64,000 bases of DNA, from the NCBI GenBank assembly GCA_934589835.1, contig CAKTOK010000001.1, forward strand, positions 62,001 through 126,000, read 5' to 3'. The translations under genes and the position numbers were made by a program. This DNA comes from an uncultured Oscillospiraceae bacterium. GTDB taxonomy: Bacteria; Bacillota; Clostridia; Oscillospirales; Oscillospiraceae. This document shows, piece by piece, positions 51,349 through 60,211 of the stretch (position 1 is its first letter; each line of letters starts with the position of its first letter). The notes beneath the pieces are model-generated. The model searched no databases and was not told the DNA's origin. It saw only the letters and a list, made by a program, of their open reading frames with translations.

Positions 51349-52794
51349 TTAATGCTTCAGGTAGTCCGCCACGATGACCCGCTCATCCATGGGATAGTGG
51401 ACGTGGTTGATCTCCTGATAGTCCTCGTGGCCCTTGCCGGCCAGCACGATAACGTCGCCGGACCGGGCGTGATCCATGGCGTAGTGGATGGCCTCCACCC
51501 GATCGGGGATGGCCACATAGGGGGTATCCGTATCCTGCATACCCGCCAGAATATCGTCGATGATCGCCTGCGGGTCCTCGGTGCGGGGATTGTCGCTGGT
51601 GACGATAACGAAGTCCGCCAGCCGCGCGGCAATGCCGCCCATGACGGGGCGCTTTGTCTTATCCCGATCGCCGCCGCAGCCGAACAGCACCACGGTGCGG
51701 CCTCTGGCAAAGCCGTTTACCGACTCCAGCACGTTCTCCAGTGCGTCGGGCTTGTGGGAGTAGTCGTTGAGAATGGTGTAGTCCTTCCCCGGGGTGGGGA
51801 TGATCTCCATGCGGCCCTTGACGCCATGGTCATGGGCCAGCGCATCGGCGCACTCGCCCAGCGGGACCCCCAAATTCCAGCAGCAGGCCATCGCGTCCAG
51901 CGCGTTGTACACGGTGAACTGGGCGGGGATGTCCACGTGGACGTGGGCCCAGTCGGTGTCGGCCTCGGCGTCGAAATCCACGCTGCCGGCGTGGAGCTGA
52001 ACGGACTTGGCCTTCAGGTCGGCGTCGCCGCGGATGGCGTAGGAGAACAGGCGGGGGCATTGGGCGTGGGCCAGCAGCCGCTGGCGCCACGGGTCGTCGG
52101 CGTTGTACACGCCGATATCGCAGCGATCAAACAGGATGGCCTTGGCGTTGCAGTAGGCCTCCATGGTGCGGTGGAAGTCCAGATGGTCCTGACTGAGATT
52201 GGTGAAGACGCCCACGGCGAAGCGCACGCCGTAGACGCGGTCCAGCACCAGCGCGTGGGAGGAGACCTCCATGACCACGTGGGTGCAGCCGGCGTCGGAC
52301 ATCTGGCGGAACAGCCTTTGCAGCTCGAAGGACTCCGGCGTGGTGCGCTCCGTGGGGAGCGCCTGCCGGCCGATCATGTTCTGGATGGTGCCGATGAGGC
52401 CTACCTTGGCGCCGGCCTTCTGCTCGAGAATGCTCTTGATGAGGTAGGTGGAGGTGGTCTTGCCGCTGGTGCCGGTAACGCCGATCATGGTCATCTCCCG
52501 GGAGGGGTGATCGAACCAGCTGCAGGCGATGACCGCCAGCGCCCGGCGGGAATCCTCCACGATCACGTAGGGAATCTCACATTCCGGTGCACGCTGGCAT
52601 ACAACGCACACGGCCCCCTTGTCCCGGGCCATGGGGATAAATCTGTGACCGTCCGTCTCCGCGCCGGCGATGGCCACGAACAGGCCGCCGGACTGGGTCT
52701 GGCGGGAGTCGTAGCTGACGTCGGTGATATCGGCGTCCAGATCGGCGTGGACCTCCAGCAGGGGCAGGTCCTTGAGCACATCGCTGAGCTTCAT
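51349..52794 (-). CDS. murE: UDP-N-acetylmuramoyl-tripeptide synthetase, meso-DAP adding
   Basis: Adds the third amino acid of the stem peptide. The 481-residue Mur ligase has GVTGTSGKTTSTYLI (ATP), the carbamylated-Lys region, and DNPRTEDP near the C-terminus; the DNPR motif marks meso-diaminopimelate enzymes. AAAGGAG precedes the ATG at 52794. murF and murD are not found nearby. Confidence 0.96.
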   Translation of the reverse strand: MKLSDVLKDLPLLEVHADLDADITDVSYDSRQTQSGGLFVAIAGAETDGHRFIPMARDKGAVCVVCQRAPECEIPYVIVEDSRRALAVIACSWFDHPSREMTMIGVTGTSGKTTSTYLIKSILEQKAGAKVGLIGTIQNMIGRQALPTERTTPESFELQRLFRQMSDAGCTHVVMEVSSHALVLDRVYGVRFAVGVFTNLSQDHLDFHRTMEAYCNAKAILFDRCDIGVYNADDPWRQRLLAHAQCPRLFSYAIRGDADLKAKSVQLHAGSVDFDAEADTDWAHVHVDIPAQFTVYNALDAMACCWNLGVPLGECADALAHDHGVKGRMEIIPTPGKDYTILNDYSHKPDALENVLESVNGFARGRTVVLFGCGGDRDKTKRPVMGGIAARLADFVIVTSDNPRTEDPQAIIDDILAGMQDTDTPYVAIPDRVEAIHYAMDHARSGDVIVLAGKGHEDYQEINHVHYPMDERVIVADYLKH

Positions 52795-52893
52795 GGGAAT
52801 GATCTCCTTTGCTTTCATTTTGCTCTATTATAGCAGGCAGGAAACCCGCAGAAAAGGGGATTCTGTGCGTTCCGCTGCGAAGATCGTGCGTTT

Positions 52894-55143
52894 TTAGTCG
52901 GTAACGGAGGTGTCGCCCAGCTGGACGGTAATGACCGTGCCGGCATCCACCTCTGTGCCCTCCTCAATGGACTGGGACAGGACGCGGATGGAGGTGGACT
53001 CGCTGCCGGTGGTGCCGGAGAAGCGGATGAACAGGCCCGCGCCGGTAGCGGCGGTGTTGGCCTCGGCGGGAGTCTTGCCGATGAGATGGGGCACCTTGCA
53101 TTTGGCAGTGGATTTGTCGGCGCCGGCGTACAGGATGACGGCGGACTTGCCGGGGATGATGGCGCCGCCGGCGGGGGTCTGGTCCGTGACCGTCTCGCCG
53201 TCGCCTGTTACCTTGCAGCTGAGGCCGCGCTCGGTCAGCTTGCTCTTGGCCTCCTCCACGGACATCCCGATCACATTGGGCACGGGGGTGTCCATGCCCA
53301 GCAGCTCCTCGGCGGAGTAGCTTGGCTCCACACCCAGATAGGGCAGGACCTCGGCCATGATGGAGCTGGCGGTGGGGGCCACCATGTTGCCGCCGGAGAC
53401 GTAGGTGCCGGTGGTGCGGCTGGGGGTATCCATGGTCAGGAGCATGATGACCTGCGGATCGTCGGCCGGCGCGAAGCACAGGAAGGACACCACCACGTCG
53501 CCGGTCTGGCCCTTATCGGCCGTGCCGGTCTTGCCGCCGATGCGGTAGCCGGCCACCTGACCGTTCTTGCCGGTACCGCTGGCCACCACATATTCCAGAC
53601 ACTCCCGCACGGTGGCGGAGGTCTCCTCGCTGATGACCTGACGGATGGGGGTGCTGTCGTGCTGATAGGTGACGGCACCGTTGGAGTCGGTGATGCGCTC
53701 CACCAGATAGGGGCTGCGAAGGTAGCCGCCGTTGATGCAGGCGGCCTGGGCCGTAATGAGGGAGATGGGAGTGACGTTGAAGTTCTGGCCGAAGGCGTAG
53801 CAGGCCAGATCCAGCTGGGTAAAGCTGGCGGGATCGGCGAAGATGCCGGTGGCCTCGCCGCCCAGATCGATGCCGGTGGAGTCCATGAGGCCGAAGGACT
53901 TCATATACTCGTAGAACTTGGTATTGCCCAGCTTCAGACCATAGGAGATGAAGGCGGGGTTGCAGGAGTTCCCCACGGACTGCACCAGCGTCTGGAGGCC
54001 GTGGCCGGCCTTGTTGGAGCAGTGGATGGTGTAGCCGGAGATCTTCACGGAGCCCTCGCAGTTGGCGGTGGTATTCATGTCGATGACGCCCTCCTCCAGC
54101 GCGGAGGCCAGCGTCAGGATCTTGAAGGTGGAGCCGGGCTCATAGGTGTCGTTCAGCGCCTTGTTGCGCCACTGAAGCAGCTGCATCTCCGCCAGCGTGC
54201 TCTCGCCTCGCTCGATGCGCTCCCGCAGGGTCTGGTCCTGCACGGCGGCGAAGTCGTTGAGGTCGTAGTTGGGGTAGGAGGCCATGGCCAGAATGCCGCC
54301 GGTCTTCACGTCCATGATGATGCCGGAGGCGCCGTTGGCAGCGGAGAACTTATCCGACATGGATTCCAGACCCTTTTCCAGATAGTACTGGATGGTGGCG
54401 TCCAGCGTCAGGGTCAGGTCGCTGCCGTTCTGGGCGGCGAAATACTGCTCGTAGGCGTACATCATGTCGTTGCCTGCATTGTCCTTGGCGGAGACCACAA
54501 GGCCGCTCTGGCCCTCCAGCTGGTCCTCGTAGCGGGCCTCCAGCCCGTACAGGCCGGTGTTGTCATCGCCCACGAAGCCGATGACGTGGGACGCCAGGGA
54601 GCCGTAGGGGTAATAGCGCTTGGCGTCGGCCACCAGATGGACGCCCACGATCTTGTTCTCCGTGATGTAGGCGCGGACGGCGGAGGCCGTCTCCTCCTCG
54701 GCACGGAGCTTGATGACCTCGTACTGGGACTTGGTGTTGTCCATGCGCTTGCGAATGGAGGCGGCGTCGCTGCCTAAAATCTCGGCAAGGCCGGCGGCCA
54801 GCGAGTCCTTGGTCCAGGAGACGGGGTTTTCCGTATCGTTCACGGCTCTGTCGATCTCCAGCGGGGAGAGGATGATGGTCTCGGCGCTGGCAGAGATGGC
54901 CATGATGTTGCCGCTGCGGTCATAGATGGTGCCGCGGGAGGCGGTGACCACCGTGCGGCGGGTCTGCTGGTTCACCGCCTTGCTTTGCAGCTCCTCGTGG
55001 CGGATGATCTGCAGGTCGAACAGCTGGAAGAACAGCAGCACGAACATACCGATGCCCATCATGAGCATCAGCACGAAGGAGCGGGTCTGGATGACCCGAT
55101 TGGCACGGCGGATATTTTCATCTTTGCGGTTGGGATTTGACAC
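52894..55143 (-). CDS. pbpB: Class B penicillin-binding protein with PASTA domains
   Basis: Septal transpeptidase (FtsI/PBP2B type). The 749-residue protein has a cytoplasmic tail, one membrane helix (about 23-45), a PBP dimerisation domain, then the transpeptidase motifs PGSTFK (near 335), SCN (near 391) and KTGTA (near 538). Two PASTA domains follow (about 620-749), as in PBP2B rather than SpoVD, which has one. The start is GTG at 55143 after GGAGG. Confidence 0.94.
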   Translation of the reverse strand: MSNPNRKDENIRRANRVIQTRSFVLMLMMGIGMFVLLFFQLFDLQIIRHEELQSKAVNQQTRRTVVTASRGTIYDRSGNIMAISASAETIILSPLEIDRAVNDTENPVSWTKDSLAAGLAEILGSDAASIRKRMDNTKSQYEVIKLRAEEETASAVRAYITENKIVGVHLVADAKRYYPYGSLASHVIGFVGDDNTGLYGLEARYEDQLEGQSGLVVSAKDNAGNDMMYAYEQYFAAQNGSDLTLTLDATIQYYLEKGLESMSDKFSAANGASGIIMDVKTGGILAMASYPNYDLNDFAAVQDQTLRERIERGESTLAEMQLLQWRNKALNDTYEPGSTFKILTLASALEEGVIDMNTTANCEGSVKISGYTIHCSNKAGHGLQTLVQSVGNSCNPAFISYGLKLGNTKFYEYMKSFGLMDSTGIDLGGEATGIFADPASFTQLDLACYAFGQNFNVTPISLITAQAACINGGYLRSPYLVERITDSNGAVTYQHDSTPIRQVISEETSATVRECLEYVVASGTGKNGQVAGYRIGGKTGTADKGQTGDVVVSFLCFAPADDPQVIMLLTMDTPSRTTGTYVSGGNMVAPTASSIMAEVLPYLGVEPSYSAEELLGMDTPVPNVIGMSVEEAKSKLTERGLSCKVTGDGETVTDQTPAGGAIIPGKSAVILYAGADKSTAKCKVPHLIGKTPAEANTAATGAGLFIRFSGTTGSESTSIRVLSQSIEEGTEVDAGTVITVQLGDTSVTD

Positions 55144-55265
55144 GTTCTCTGCCTCCGGAAGCAAGGGCCGGCTCGGGGCCGCCGATGCCGGTCGAGTGGT
55201 TGAATGCCAAGCAAGGAGCAAGAAGTCGCCTTCTTACTCCTTACTGCCTCATGATATGGCCGCTG
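55144..55265. other. ftsL-pbpB intergenic gap
   Basis: 122 bp between ftsL and the PBP gene. Only the RBS of the PBP gene (GGAGG) was recognised. Confidence 0.5.
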
Positions 55266-55805
55266 TCAGCGGAAATATTCCAGCACATAGTCCCAGCCGC
55301 GCTCTGCCTTGTCCAGCAGGCCGCCCAGCGCGGCGCTGCGCTCGGCCTTGTAGAGGGTGACGCTGTCGTCACCGGACAGGTCGATGTACTGGATCTGGCC
55401 GCTGGAGGGCTTGGACATACCGGCCGCCTCGGCGGCTGCCTTGACGGTGGCCAGATCGAAGGTCTTCTCATACTCGGTCAGCAGCGCCACGTGCTGCTCG
55501 TCCACATCCTCGATCTCACGCTTGATGGCGGAGACGCTGCCGGATACATCGGTGAGGGTGACGTAGCCCAGCATCAGGACCACCACCATGGCCAGCAGGA
55601 CCACGGTGCCGAGGACCACCAGAGGGGAGGGGCGGGCCGCCGTGCGGGTCTGGGGGACGCGGCGGGGAAGAGGCTGCTCCTGCGGGGCGGACGGCTGCTT
55701 CTGGGGCAGCTTGCCGGCCTCCTCCAGCTGGCGTTCCCGTACCAGGGCGTCCAGATCGTATGCCAGATTGCCGTAGACGGCGTTCTTTTGATAGGAATTT
55801 GCCAA
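55266..55805 (-). CDS. ftsL: FtsL-like septum formation protein
   Basis: A 179-residue bitopic protein. The cytoplasmic N-terminus (1-60) is Pro/Gln/Arg-rich, one membrane helix spans about 61-83 (PLVVLGTVVLLAMVVVLMLG), and an extracytoplasmic coiled coil follows (SVSAIKREIEDVDEQHVALLTEYEKTF). Position between rsmH and the PBP gene is the usual ftsL place. The start is TTG at 55805, 10 bases after AGGAG. Sequence similarity in FtsL is weak, so the name rests mainly on topology and synteny. Confidence 0.85.
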   Translation of the reverse strand: MANSYQKNAVYGNLAYDLDALVRERQLEEAGKLPQKQPSAPQEQPLPRRVPQTRTAARPSPLVVLGTVVLLAMVVVLMLGYVTLTDVSGSVSAIKREIEDVDEQHVALLTEYEKTFDLATVKAAAEAAGMSKPSSGQIQYIDLSGDDSVTLYKAERSAALGGLLDKAERGWDYVLEYFR

Positions 55806-55844
55806 GGGACGGTCACTCCTCTCCGATAGGATCAGCGCGCTGTG

Positions 55845-56804
55845 TCAGAGCTTTTCCGCCACGCGCAGCTTGGCGCTGCGGGCGCGCGGGTTTTCGGCCA
55901 GCTCGGCCTCGCCGGATACGATGGGCTTACGGCTGACCAGCCGCAGCTTCGGCGTCTTGCCGCAGACGCAGACGGGGAAATTGGGGGGGCAGGTGCAGCC
56001 GGTGGCCAGCTCCTGCAGGGTCCTTTTGATGATGCGGTCCTCCAGCGAATGGAAGGAGATCACCGCCAACCGGCCGCCTGCGTTCAGGTGGGCCACGGCG
56101 GCGTCCAGCATGGGGGGCAGGGCGTCCAGCTCGCCGTTGACGGCGATGCGGATGGCCTGAAAGCTGCGCTTGGCGGGGTGCTGCTTCTCCCGCAGGGCGG
56201 CGGGCGGCATGGCGGACTTGATGATATCCACCAGCTGGAGCGTCGTCTCGATAGGGGCCTGCTCCCGCGCCTGCGTGATACGGCGGGCGATGGCGGGGGC
56301 GCAGCGCTCCTCGCCGTAGTCGTACAGAATGCGGCGCAGCTCCTCGTAGGACCAGCCGTTTACCACATCGCGGGCCGTGAGAGGCGCGGTGCGGTCCATA
56401 CGCATATCCAGCGGGGCGTCGTGCATATAGGAGAAGCCCCGCGCCGCGTCGTCCAGCTGGGGGGAGGAGACGCCCAGATCGAAGAGCATCCCGTCCGCGC
56501 CGGGGATATGGAGCTCGGCGAGGATGTCGCCGATGCGGTCAAAATTGCTGTGGACCAGCGTGACACGGTCCAGATAGGGGGCCAGACGCTCCCGGGCGGC
56601 GTCGATGGCGGTCTGATCCCGGTCGATGCCGATGAGCCGCCCGCCGGCAGTCAGGCGGCGGACGATCTCCAGCGAGTGGCCGGCGCGGCCCAGCGTGCCG
56701 TCCACATAGACGCCGTCGGGACGGATGGCCAGCGCGTCCAGACATTCGTGAAGGAGGACCGGCCTGTGGCCGTAGTCCTTTTCCATGGGGGTGCGGTCAG
56801 CCAT
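55845..56804 (-). CDS. rsmH: 16S rRNA (cytosine1402-N4)-methyltransferase RsmH
   Basis: Methylates C1402 in the ribosome P site. The 319-residue protein begins with the conserved HRPVLLHECLDAL, shows the SAM motif VDGTLGRAGHSLEI, the block FDLGVSSPQLDDAARGFSY, and SFHSLEDRIIKRT near the C-terminus. It lies 3 bp downstream of mraZ. Confidence 0.97.
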   Translation of the reverse strand: MADRTPMEKDYGHRPVLLHECLDALAIRPDGVYVDGTLGRAGHSLEIVRRLTAGGRLIGIDRDQTAIDAARERLAPYLDRVTLVHSNFDRIGDILAELHIPGADGMLFDLGVSSPQLDDAARGFSYMHDAPLDMRMDRTAPLTARDVVNGWSYEELRRILYDYGEERCAPAIARRITQAREQAPIETTLQLVDIIKSAMPPAALREKQHPAKRSFQAIRIAVNGELDALPPMLDAAVAHLNAGGRLAVISFHSLEDRIIKRTLQELATGCTCPPNFPVCVCGKTPKLRLVSRKPIVSGEAELAENPRARSAKLRVAEKL

Positions 56805-56807
56805 GGC

Positions 56808-57224
56808 TCACAGCCCCATTTCTGCCATGGCCTGCTCCAGCGCGCCGGAGGAGAAGGCCTCGTTCTCGATGGCGGCCCAGCGCTCGGCGCTCCAGATTTC
56901 GGCACGGTCGAAGCTGCCCACCACCACCACCTCGCGGGTCAGGCCCGCGTACTCCCGCAGCTTGGCGGGGATGAGGATACGGCCCTGAGAGTCCGGCTCG
57001 CAGTCCGCCGCGTAGGCGAACAGGGCGCGGAGCTTCTTGACCTCGTTGTAGGACAGCTCCTTCAGGCGGGCCATGAAGGCGGCCCAGCTCTCGTCGGAGT
57101 AGACGGAAAGGCAGTGATCCTGCCCCACGGTGACGTGGAACGTCTGGCCCAGCTCCTTGCGGAGGGAGGCGGGAATGAACAGGCGGCCCTTGGCGTCGAT
57201 ATTGTGTGCGAACTGACCGGTCAT
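56808..57224 (-). CDS. mraZ: Transcriptional regulator MraZ
   Basis: AbrB-like regulator of the division and wall cluster. The 138-residue protein has two MraZ repeats, each with a DxxGR motif: NIDAKGRLFIPASLRKEL and ADCEPDSQGRILIPAKLREY. The ATG at 57224 follows GAGAGGAGG. First gene of the dcw operon, with GTGGG-type boxes in its leader. Confidence 0.96.
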   Translation of the reverse strand: MTGQFAHNIDAKGRLFIPASLRKELGQTFHVTVGQDHCLSVYSDESWAAFMARLKELSYNEVKKLRALFAYAADCEPDSQGRILIPAKLREYAGLTREVVVVGSFDRAEIWSAERWAAIENEAFSSGALEQAMAEMGL

Positions 57225-57282
57225 AGGGCCGCCTCCTCTCGTGTAAAAAATCAGGGTGAAGCGGGAAAACCGTGGGATGATT

Positions 57283-57319
57283 CCCCACAAATGGGGGCAC
57301 TACCCCCACAATTCACCAC
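57283..57319 (-). promoter_or_regulatory. MraZ-type operator repeats upstream of mraZ
   Basis: On the minus strand four GTGxxx boxes occur: GTGGTG (57319-57314), GTGGGG (57309-57304), GTGCCC (57300-57295) and GTGGGG (57288-57283), spaced 9-12 bp. Tandem GTGG-type boxes before mraZ are the known MraZ operator form. Assignment is by pattern. Confidence 0.6.
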
Positions 57320-57329
57320 TCACGAGGCT

Positions 57330-57358
57330 AGTATACATAATCCTTTATGGAAATGCAA
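57330..57358 (-). promoter_or_regulatory. Promoter of the dcw operon (mraZ)
   Basis: Minus strand TTGCAT (57358-57353), 17-bp spacer, TATACT (57335-57330). Confidence 0.7.
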
Positions 57359-57455
57359 GAAGAAGTTTCCCCCGAAAGAGGCCGCAAAAGCGGTAATTTT
57401 TCCCAGAAAACAGAGGAAAACACGATGTTCTTAAAACGAATGTTCGATGGCGCAG

Positions 57456-57507
57456 GGTACAAAAAACCGGCAGACACAATATTTTGTGTCTGCCGGTTTT
57501 TTGTACC
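57456..57507. terminator. 52-bp perfect palindrome, bidirectional terminator
   Basis: A 24-bp perfect stem (half-site begins GGTACAAAAAACCGGCAGAC) with a TATT loop and internal A6/T6 runs. It can end transcripts coming from the coaD side, and is unusually long and perfect. Confidence 0.75.
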
Positions 57508-57759
57508 ACAAGATGTTATTTGCTTGTGTAAAGTGTAGAAATGCAAGTGAAAAATTTATCGATTTTGAACAAATGCAGCAGAGGCGCCGCAGGGCGGCGT
57601 TCCATCGCGCCGGAACGGCTGTTTCCGGCGCAGGGGCTGGAGTGGGGACGGCGCGGAAACGCGGCGGCAGGGACGCTGCCGGCGCAGTGCGGGGAAGGGG
57701 GCAACGGCGCGGCTGCTTGGGGGGATAACGCAGGGGGAGGCGGTCCGGCGCGGCGGATA
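57508..57759. other. Non-coding stretch after the 57.76 kb gene
   Basis: 252 bp; A/T-rich at the left (57510-57575), then very GC-rich. Open frames here are read-through of other frames and no RBS supports them. Nothing else recognised. Confidence 0.5.
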
Positions 57760-58308
57760 CTACTGGGCGTCGGCGCTGCTGCCGCCGGCGGACGGGGCAG
57801 GCTCGGCGGCGCTGCGGTTCAGTTCGGCGCGCTGGGCCTGCATCTGCTCCTGACTGGCGGCGCGGAAGCGGACGCGGGACTCCTGCACCTCGGTGAGGGC
57901 CATCTGGATGGCCTCCTCCGTGCGGCGCAGGGCGTCCTCGGTGTAGGTGTTGGCCACATGGTACAGCTCGCGGGTGCGCTCCTCGGCGCGGCGAACGATC
58001 TCACTGCTCTTCTGACGGGCCAGCTGGATGGTCTCGCTCTCAGAGACGATGACCTTGGCGTCCAGCTCCGCCTGACGGAGCATTTTTTCTACTTCCTTCT
58101 TGGCGCCGGCCACATACTCGCTGCGGGCGGCGATGAGCTCCCGCGCCTTTTTCAGCTCCAGCGGGAGCTTGGCGCGGATCTCGTCCAGCAGGTCCAACGC
58201 CTCATCGCGGTTGATGATGCATTTGTCGGAGCTGAAGGCGGCGCTCTTGGCCTCGTCGATCATGCCGTAGAGCATATCCAGCAGTCGCTGCACATCCTTT
58301 TCTTCCAT
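57760..58308 (-). CDS. Coiled-coil protein (DivIVA/V-ATPase E-like), unknown function
   Basis: A 182-residue cytoplasmic protein, mostly helical. Residues 1-30 (MEEKDVQRLLDMLYGMIDEA) and a long Glu/Arg/Lys coiled coil (50-160) resemble proteins loosely annotated as DivIVA-like or ATPase in Clostridia; the C-terminal tail is Ala/Ser/Pro. AAAGGA precedes the ATG at 58308. It lies 34 bp after coaD in the same unit. No enzyme motif. Confidence 0.75.
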   Translation of the reverse strand: MEEKDVQRLLDMLYGMIDEAKSAAFSSDKCIINRDEALDLLDEIRAKLPLELKKARELIAARSEYVAGAKKEVEKMLRQAELDAKVIVSESETIQLARQKSSEIVRRAEERTRELYHVANTYTEDALRRTEEAIQMALTEVQESRVRFRAASQEQMQAQRAELNRSAAEPAPSAGGSSADAQ

Positions 58309-58342
58309 ATCCCTGATTCCTTTCTTAGTTTCTGGCAGGACA

Positions 58343-58822
58343 TCAGCCCCGCATGGTTTCCAATTCCTCGGCGACCGGCGCCGGTACATATTTTTCCAGG
58401 GGCTGCCCGTAGCGGATCATTTCACGGGCCATGGTGGAGCTGAAATGCTCATATTCGGCGCTGGCAGGCAGCAGCAGCGTCTCCAGCTCCGGCAGGATGC
58501 CCTGATTGATGCGGGCCATCTGCCGCTCCAGCTCCCAGTCGGTGGCGTTCCGCACGCCCTTGAGCAGGATATGGGCGCCCTTTTCCCGGGCATAATCGGC
58601 CAGCAGGCCGTTCCAGCTTTCTACCTCCACATGGGGGATGTGGGCCACGCTGCGGCGGATCAGCTCCAGACGGCGCTCCGGCGTGAACATGGGCTGCTTT
58701 TTCTCACAGTTGACCATGACGCAGACATACAGCCTGTCGAAGCAGGCCGCGCCGCGGCGGATGATGTCCAGATGGCCCAGGGTGATGGGATCGAAGCTGC
58801 CGGGGTAGATGGCAATTTTCAT
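58343..58822 (-). CDS. coaD: Phosphopantetheine adenylyltransferase
   Basis: Fourth step of coenzyme A synthesis: pantetheine phosphate plus ATP gives dephospho-CoA. The 159-residue protein has IYPGSFDPITLGHLDII with the nucleotidyltransferase (T/H)xGH motif, LLKGVRNATDWELE, and FSSTMAREMI near the end (SST motif). Start overlaps the rsmD stop (ATGA). Confidence 0.97.
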   Translation of the reverse strand: MKIAIYPGSFDPITLGHLDIIRRGAACFDRLYVCVMVNCEKKQPMFTPERRLELIRRSVAHIPHVEVESWNGLLADYAREKGAHILLKGVRNATDWELERQMARINQGILPELETLLLPASAEYEHFSSTMAREMIRYGQPLEKYVPAPVAEELETMRG

Positions 58823-59376
58823 TGTGCGTCCTCGTTTCCGCCGCGATGGAACACCGTCAGCTTGATCTTACCGTACCGGTATTCCCGATACAGCCGATAG
58901 GGGGCCGGAAGTGCGGGCAGCACCGTATCCGCAGCGCTCTCCGCCACAATTATACCATGCTGTCGGCAAATGTCAAACGCTGCGATATCCGTCAGCGCCT
59001 GAGAAAGCAGGCCGGAGGCGTAGGGCGGGTCCAGAAGGATGAGATCGAAGGTTTCGCCGCTGCGGAGATAGGGCAGGGCATCGCCCTGACGGACACGGGC
59101 GCGATCCGCCAGCTTACACAGGGCCAGATTCTCCTGAATGAGCTTGACGGCGTCGCTGCGGCGGTCGATAAACACGCACTCCGCCGCGCCGCGGCTCAGG
59201 GCCTCGATGCCCAGCTGGCCGGTGCCGGCGAAGAGGTCCAGCACGCGGCGGCCCTCAATGTCGAACTGGATGATGGAGAACAGGCTCTCCTTCACCTTGC
59301 CTGTGGTGGGGCGGGTCTCCAGACCCGGCAGCTCCTTCAGTACTCTGCCGCGGGCAGAGCCGGTGATGACTCTCAT
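58819..59376 (-). CDS. rsmD: 16S rRNA (guanine966-N2)-methyltransferase RsmD
   Basis: A 185-residue SAM-dependent methyltransferase. The N-terminus RVITGSARGRVLKELPGLETRPT, SAM motif VLDLFAGTGQLGIEALSRGA, and catalytic motif LLDPPYASG are all present. rsmD-coaD is a conserved pair in Firmicutes. Confidence 0.95.
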   Translation of the reverse strand: MRVITGSARGRVLKELPGLETRPTTGKVKESLFSIIQFDIEGRRVLDLFAGTGQLGIEALSRGAAECVFIDRRSDAVKLIQENLALCKLADRARVRQGDALPYLRSGETFDLILLDPPYASGLLSQALTDIAAFDICRQHGIIVAESAADTVLPALPAPYRLYREYRYGKIKLTVFHRGGNEDAQ

Positions 59377-59382
59377 AAACGG

Positions 59383-60210
59383 TTACCCCCTTGGGTCGAA
59401 GCATTCAAAGATGACCAGCGCGCCGTCCTGCTCAGCGGCGGCCATGTCCGCCTTGGAGCGGATGGTCCAGCTGAACTCCTGCGCCCCGTACAGGCCGCGG
59501 CACAGGCGGAGGGACAGACTCTTGCGGTCCTCGAAGCGGTAGGCGATGAAGTCGGGGCGGGTGCGGGCGTTGAGCAGCAGGTTGCTGAGGACCCAGCGCA
59601 CCACGCCGGGGAGGTCCTGCGCGTCGCCGTGGCGCCGGAAATTCTCGGACAGCTGGCCCCGCACCACATCGGGGCGGTTGGCCCACAGCCACATGAGGCA
59701 GCGGGGGTCGAAGGACTCGATGCAGTAGGTGACACGGTACTTGTCCAGCAGCTTGCAGGCCGCGGCGGTCAGCGCGTCGGCGTTGCCACGCTCGGCCTTC
59801 AGCTCTACGATCAGGGGCGCCTTGCCCGCGAAGATGGGCAGCACCTCCTCCAGCAGGGGGATATGGTGCTCCGTGCCCTCCAGCGTGTACTGCTTCAGGT
59901 CCTCCGCCGTCAGGTCCTCCACCTGCACGTCCGCGCCGGCGGTACGCAGCAGGGAGGCGTCGTGGATCACGGCCAGATGGCCGTCCTTCATCAGGTGGAC
60001 ATCCAGCTCCGCACCGAAGCCGCATTGGACGGCGCGGCGGAAGGCGGGGATGGAGTTTTCAGGGATGCGGGGCTTATCGTGGAAGCCGCGATGGGCGAAG
60101 CGCCACCGGCGGAAGCGGTCCCAGTCCCTGCGGCGGCGGCAGCGCAGGCACAGCACATACAGCAGGCACAGCAGGACCAGAAGGCCCAGCAGAATATATA
60201 CAGCTATCAT
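59383..60210 (-). CDS. Glycerophosphodiester phosphodiesterase, membrane-anchored
   Basis: A 275-residue protein with one N-terminal membrane helix (3-22) and a GDPD TIM-barrel. The motif residues are in FAHRGFHDKPRIPENSIPAF (His), ELDVHLMKDGHLAVIHDASLLR (Glu, Asp, His). It would release glycerol 3-phosphate or related products. GGAGGCGG precedes the ATG at 60210, 1 bp after the transporter stop. Confidence 0.9.
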   Translation of the reverse strand: MIAVYILLGLLVLLCLLYVLCLRCRRRRDWDRFRRWRFAHRGFHDKPRIPENSIPAFRRAVQCGFGAELDVHLMKDGHLAVIHDASLLRTAGADVQVEDLTAEDLKQYTLEGTEHHIPLLEEVLPIFAGKAPLIVELKAERGNADALTAAACKLLDKYRVTYCIESFDPRCLMWLWANRPDVVRGQLSENFRRHGDAQDLPGVVRWVLSNLLLNARTRPDFIAYRFEDRKSLSLRLCRGLYGAQEFSWTIRSKADMAAAEQDGALVIFECFDPRG

Positions 60211-60211
60211 A

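Noticed and set aside
57347-57538. Small plus-strand frame of 63 codons across the 52-bp palindrome
   Set aside because: Runs through the terminator hairpin and overlaps the mraZ promoter; no RBS.
57541-58443. 300-codon plus-strand frame before coaD
   Set aside because: Antisense to the coiled-coil gene and with low-complexity translation; no RBS.
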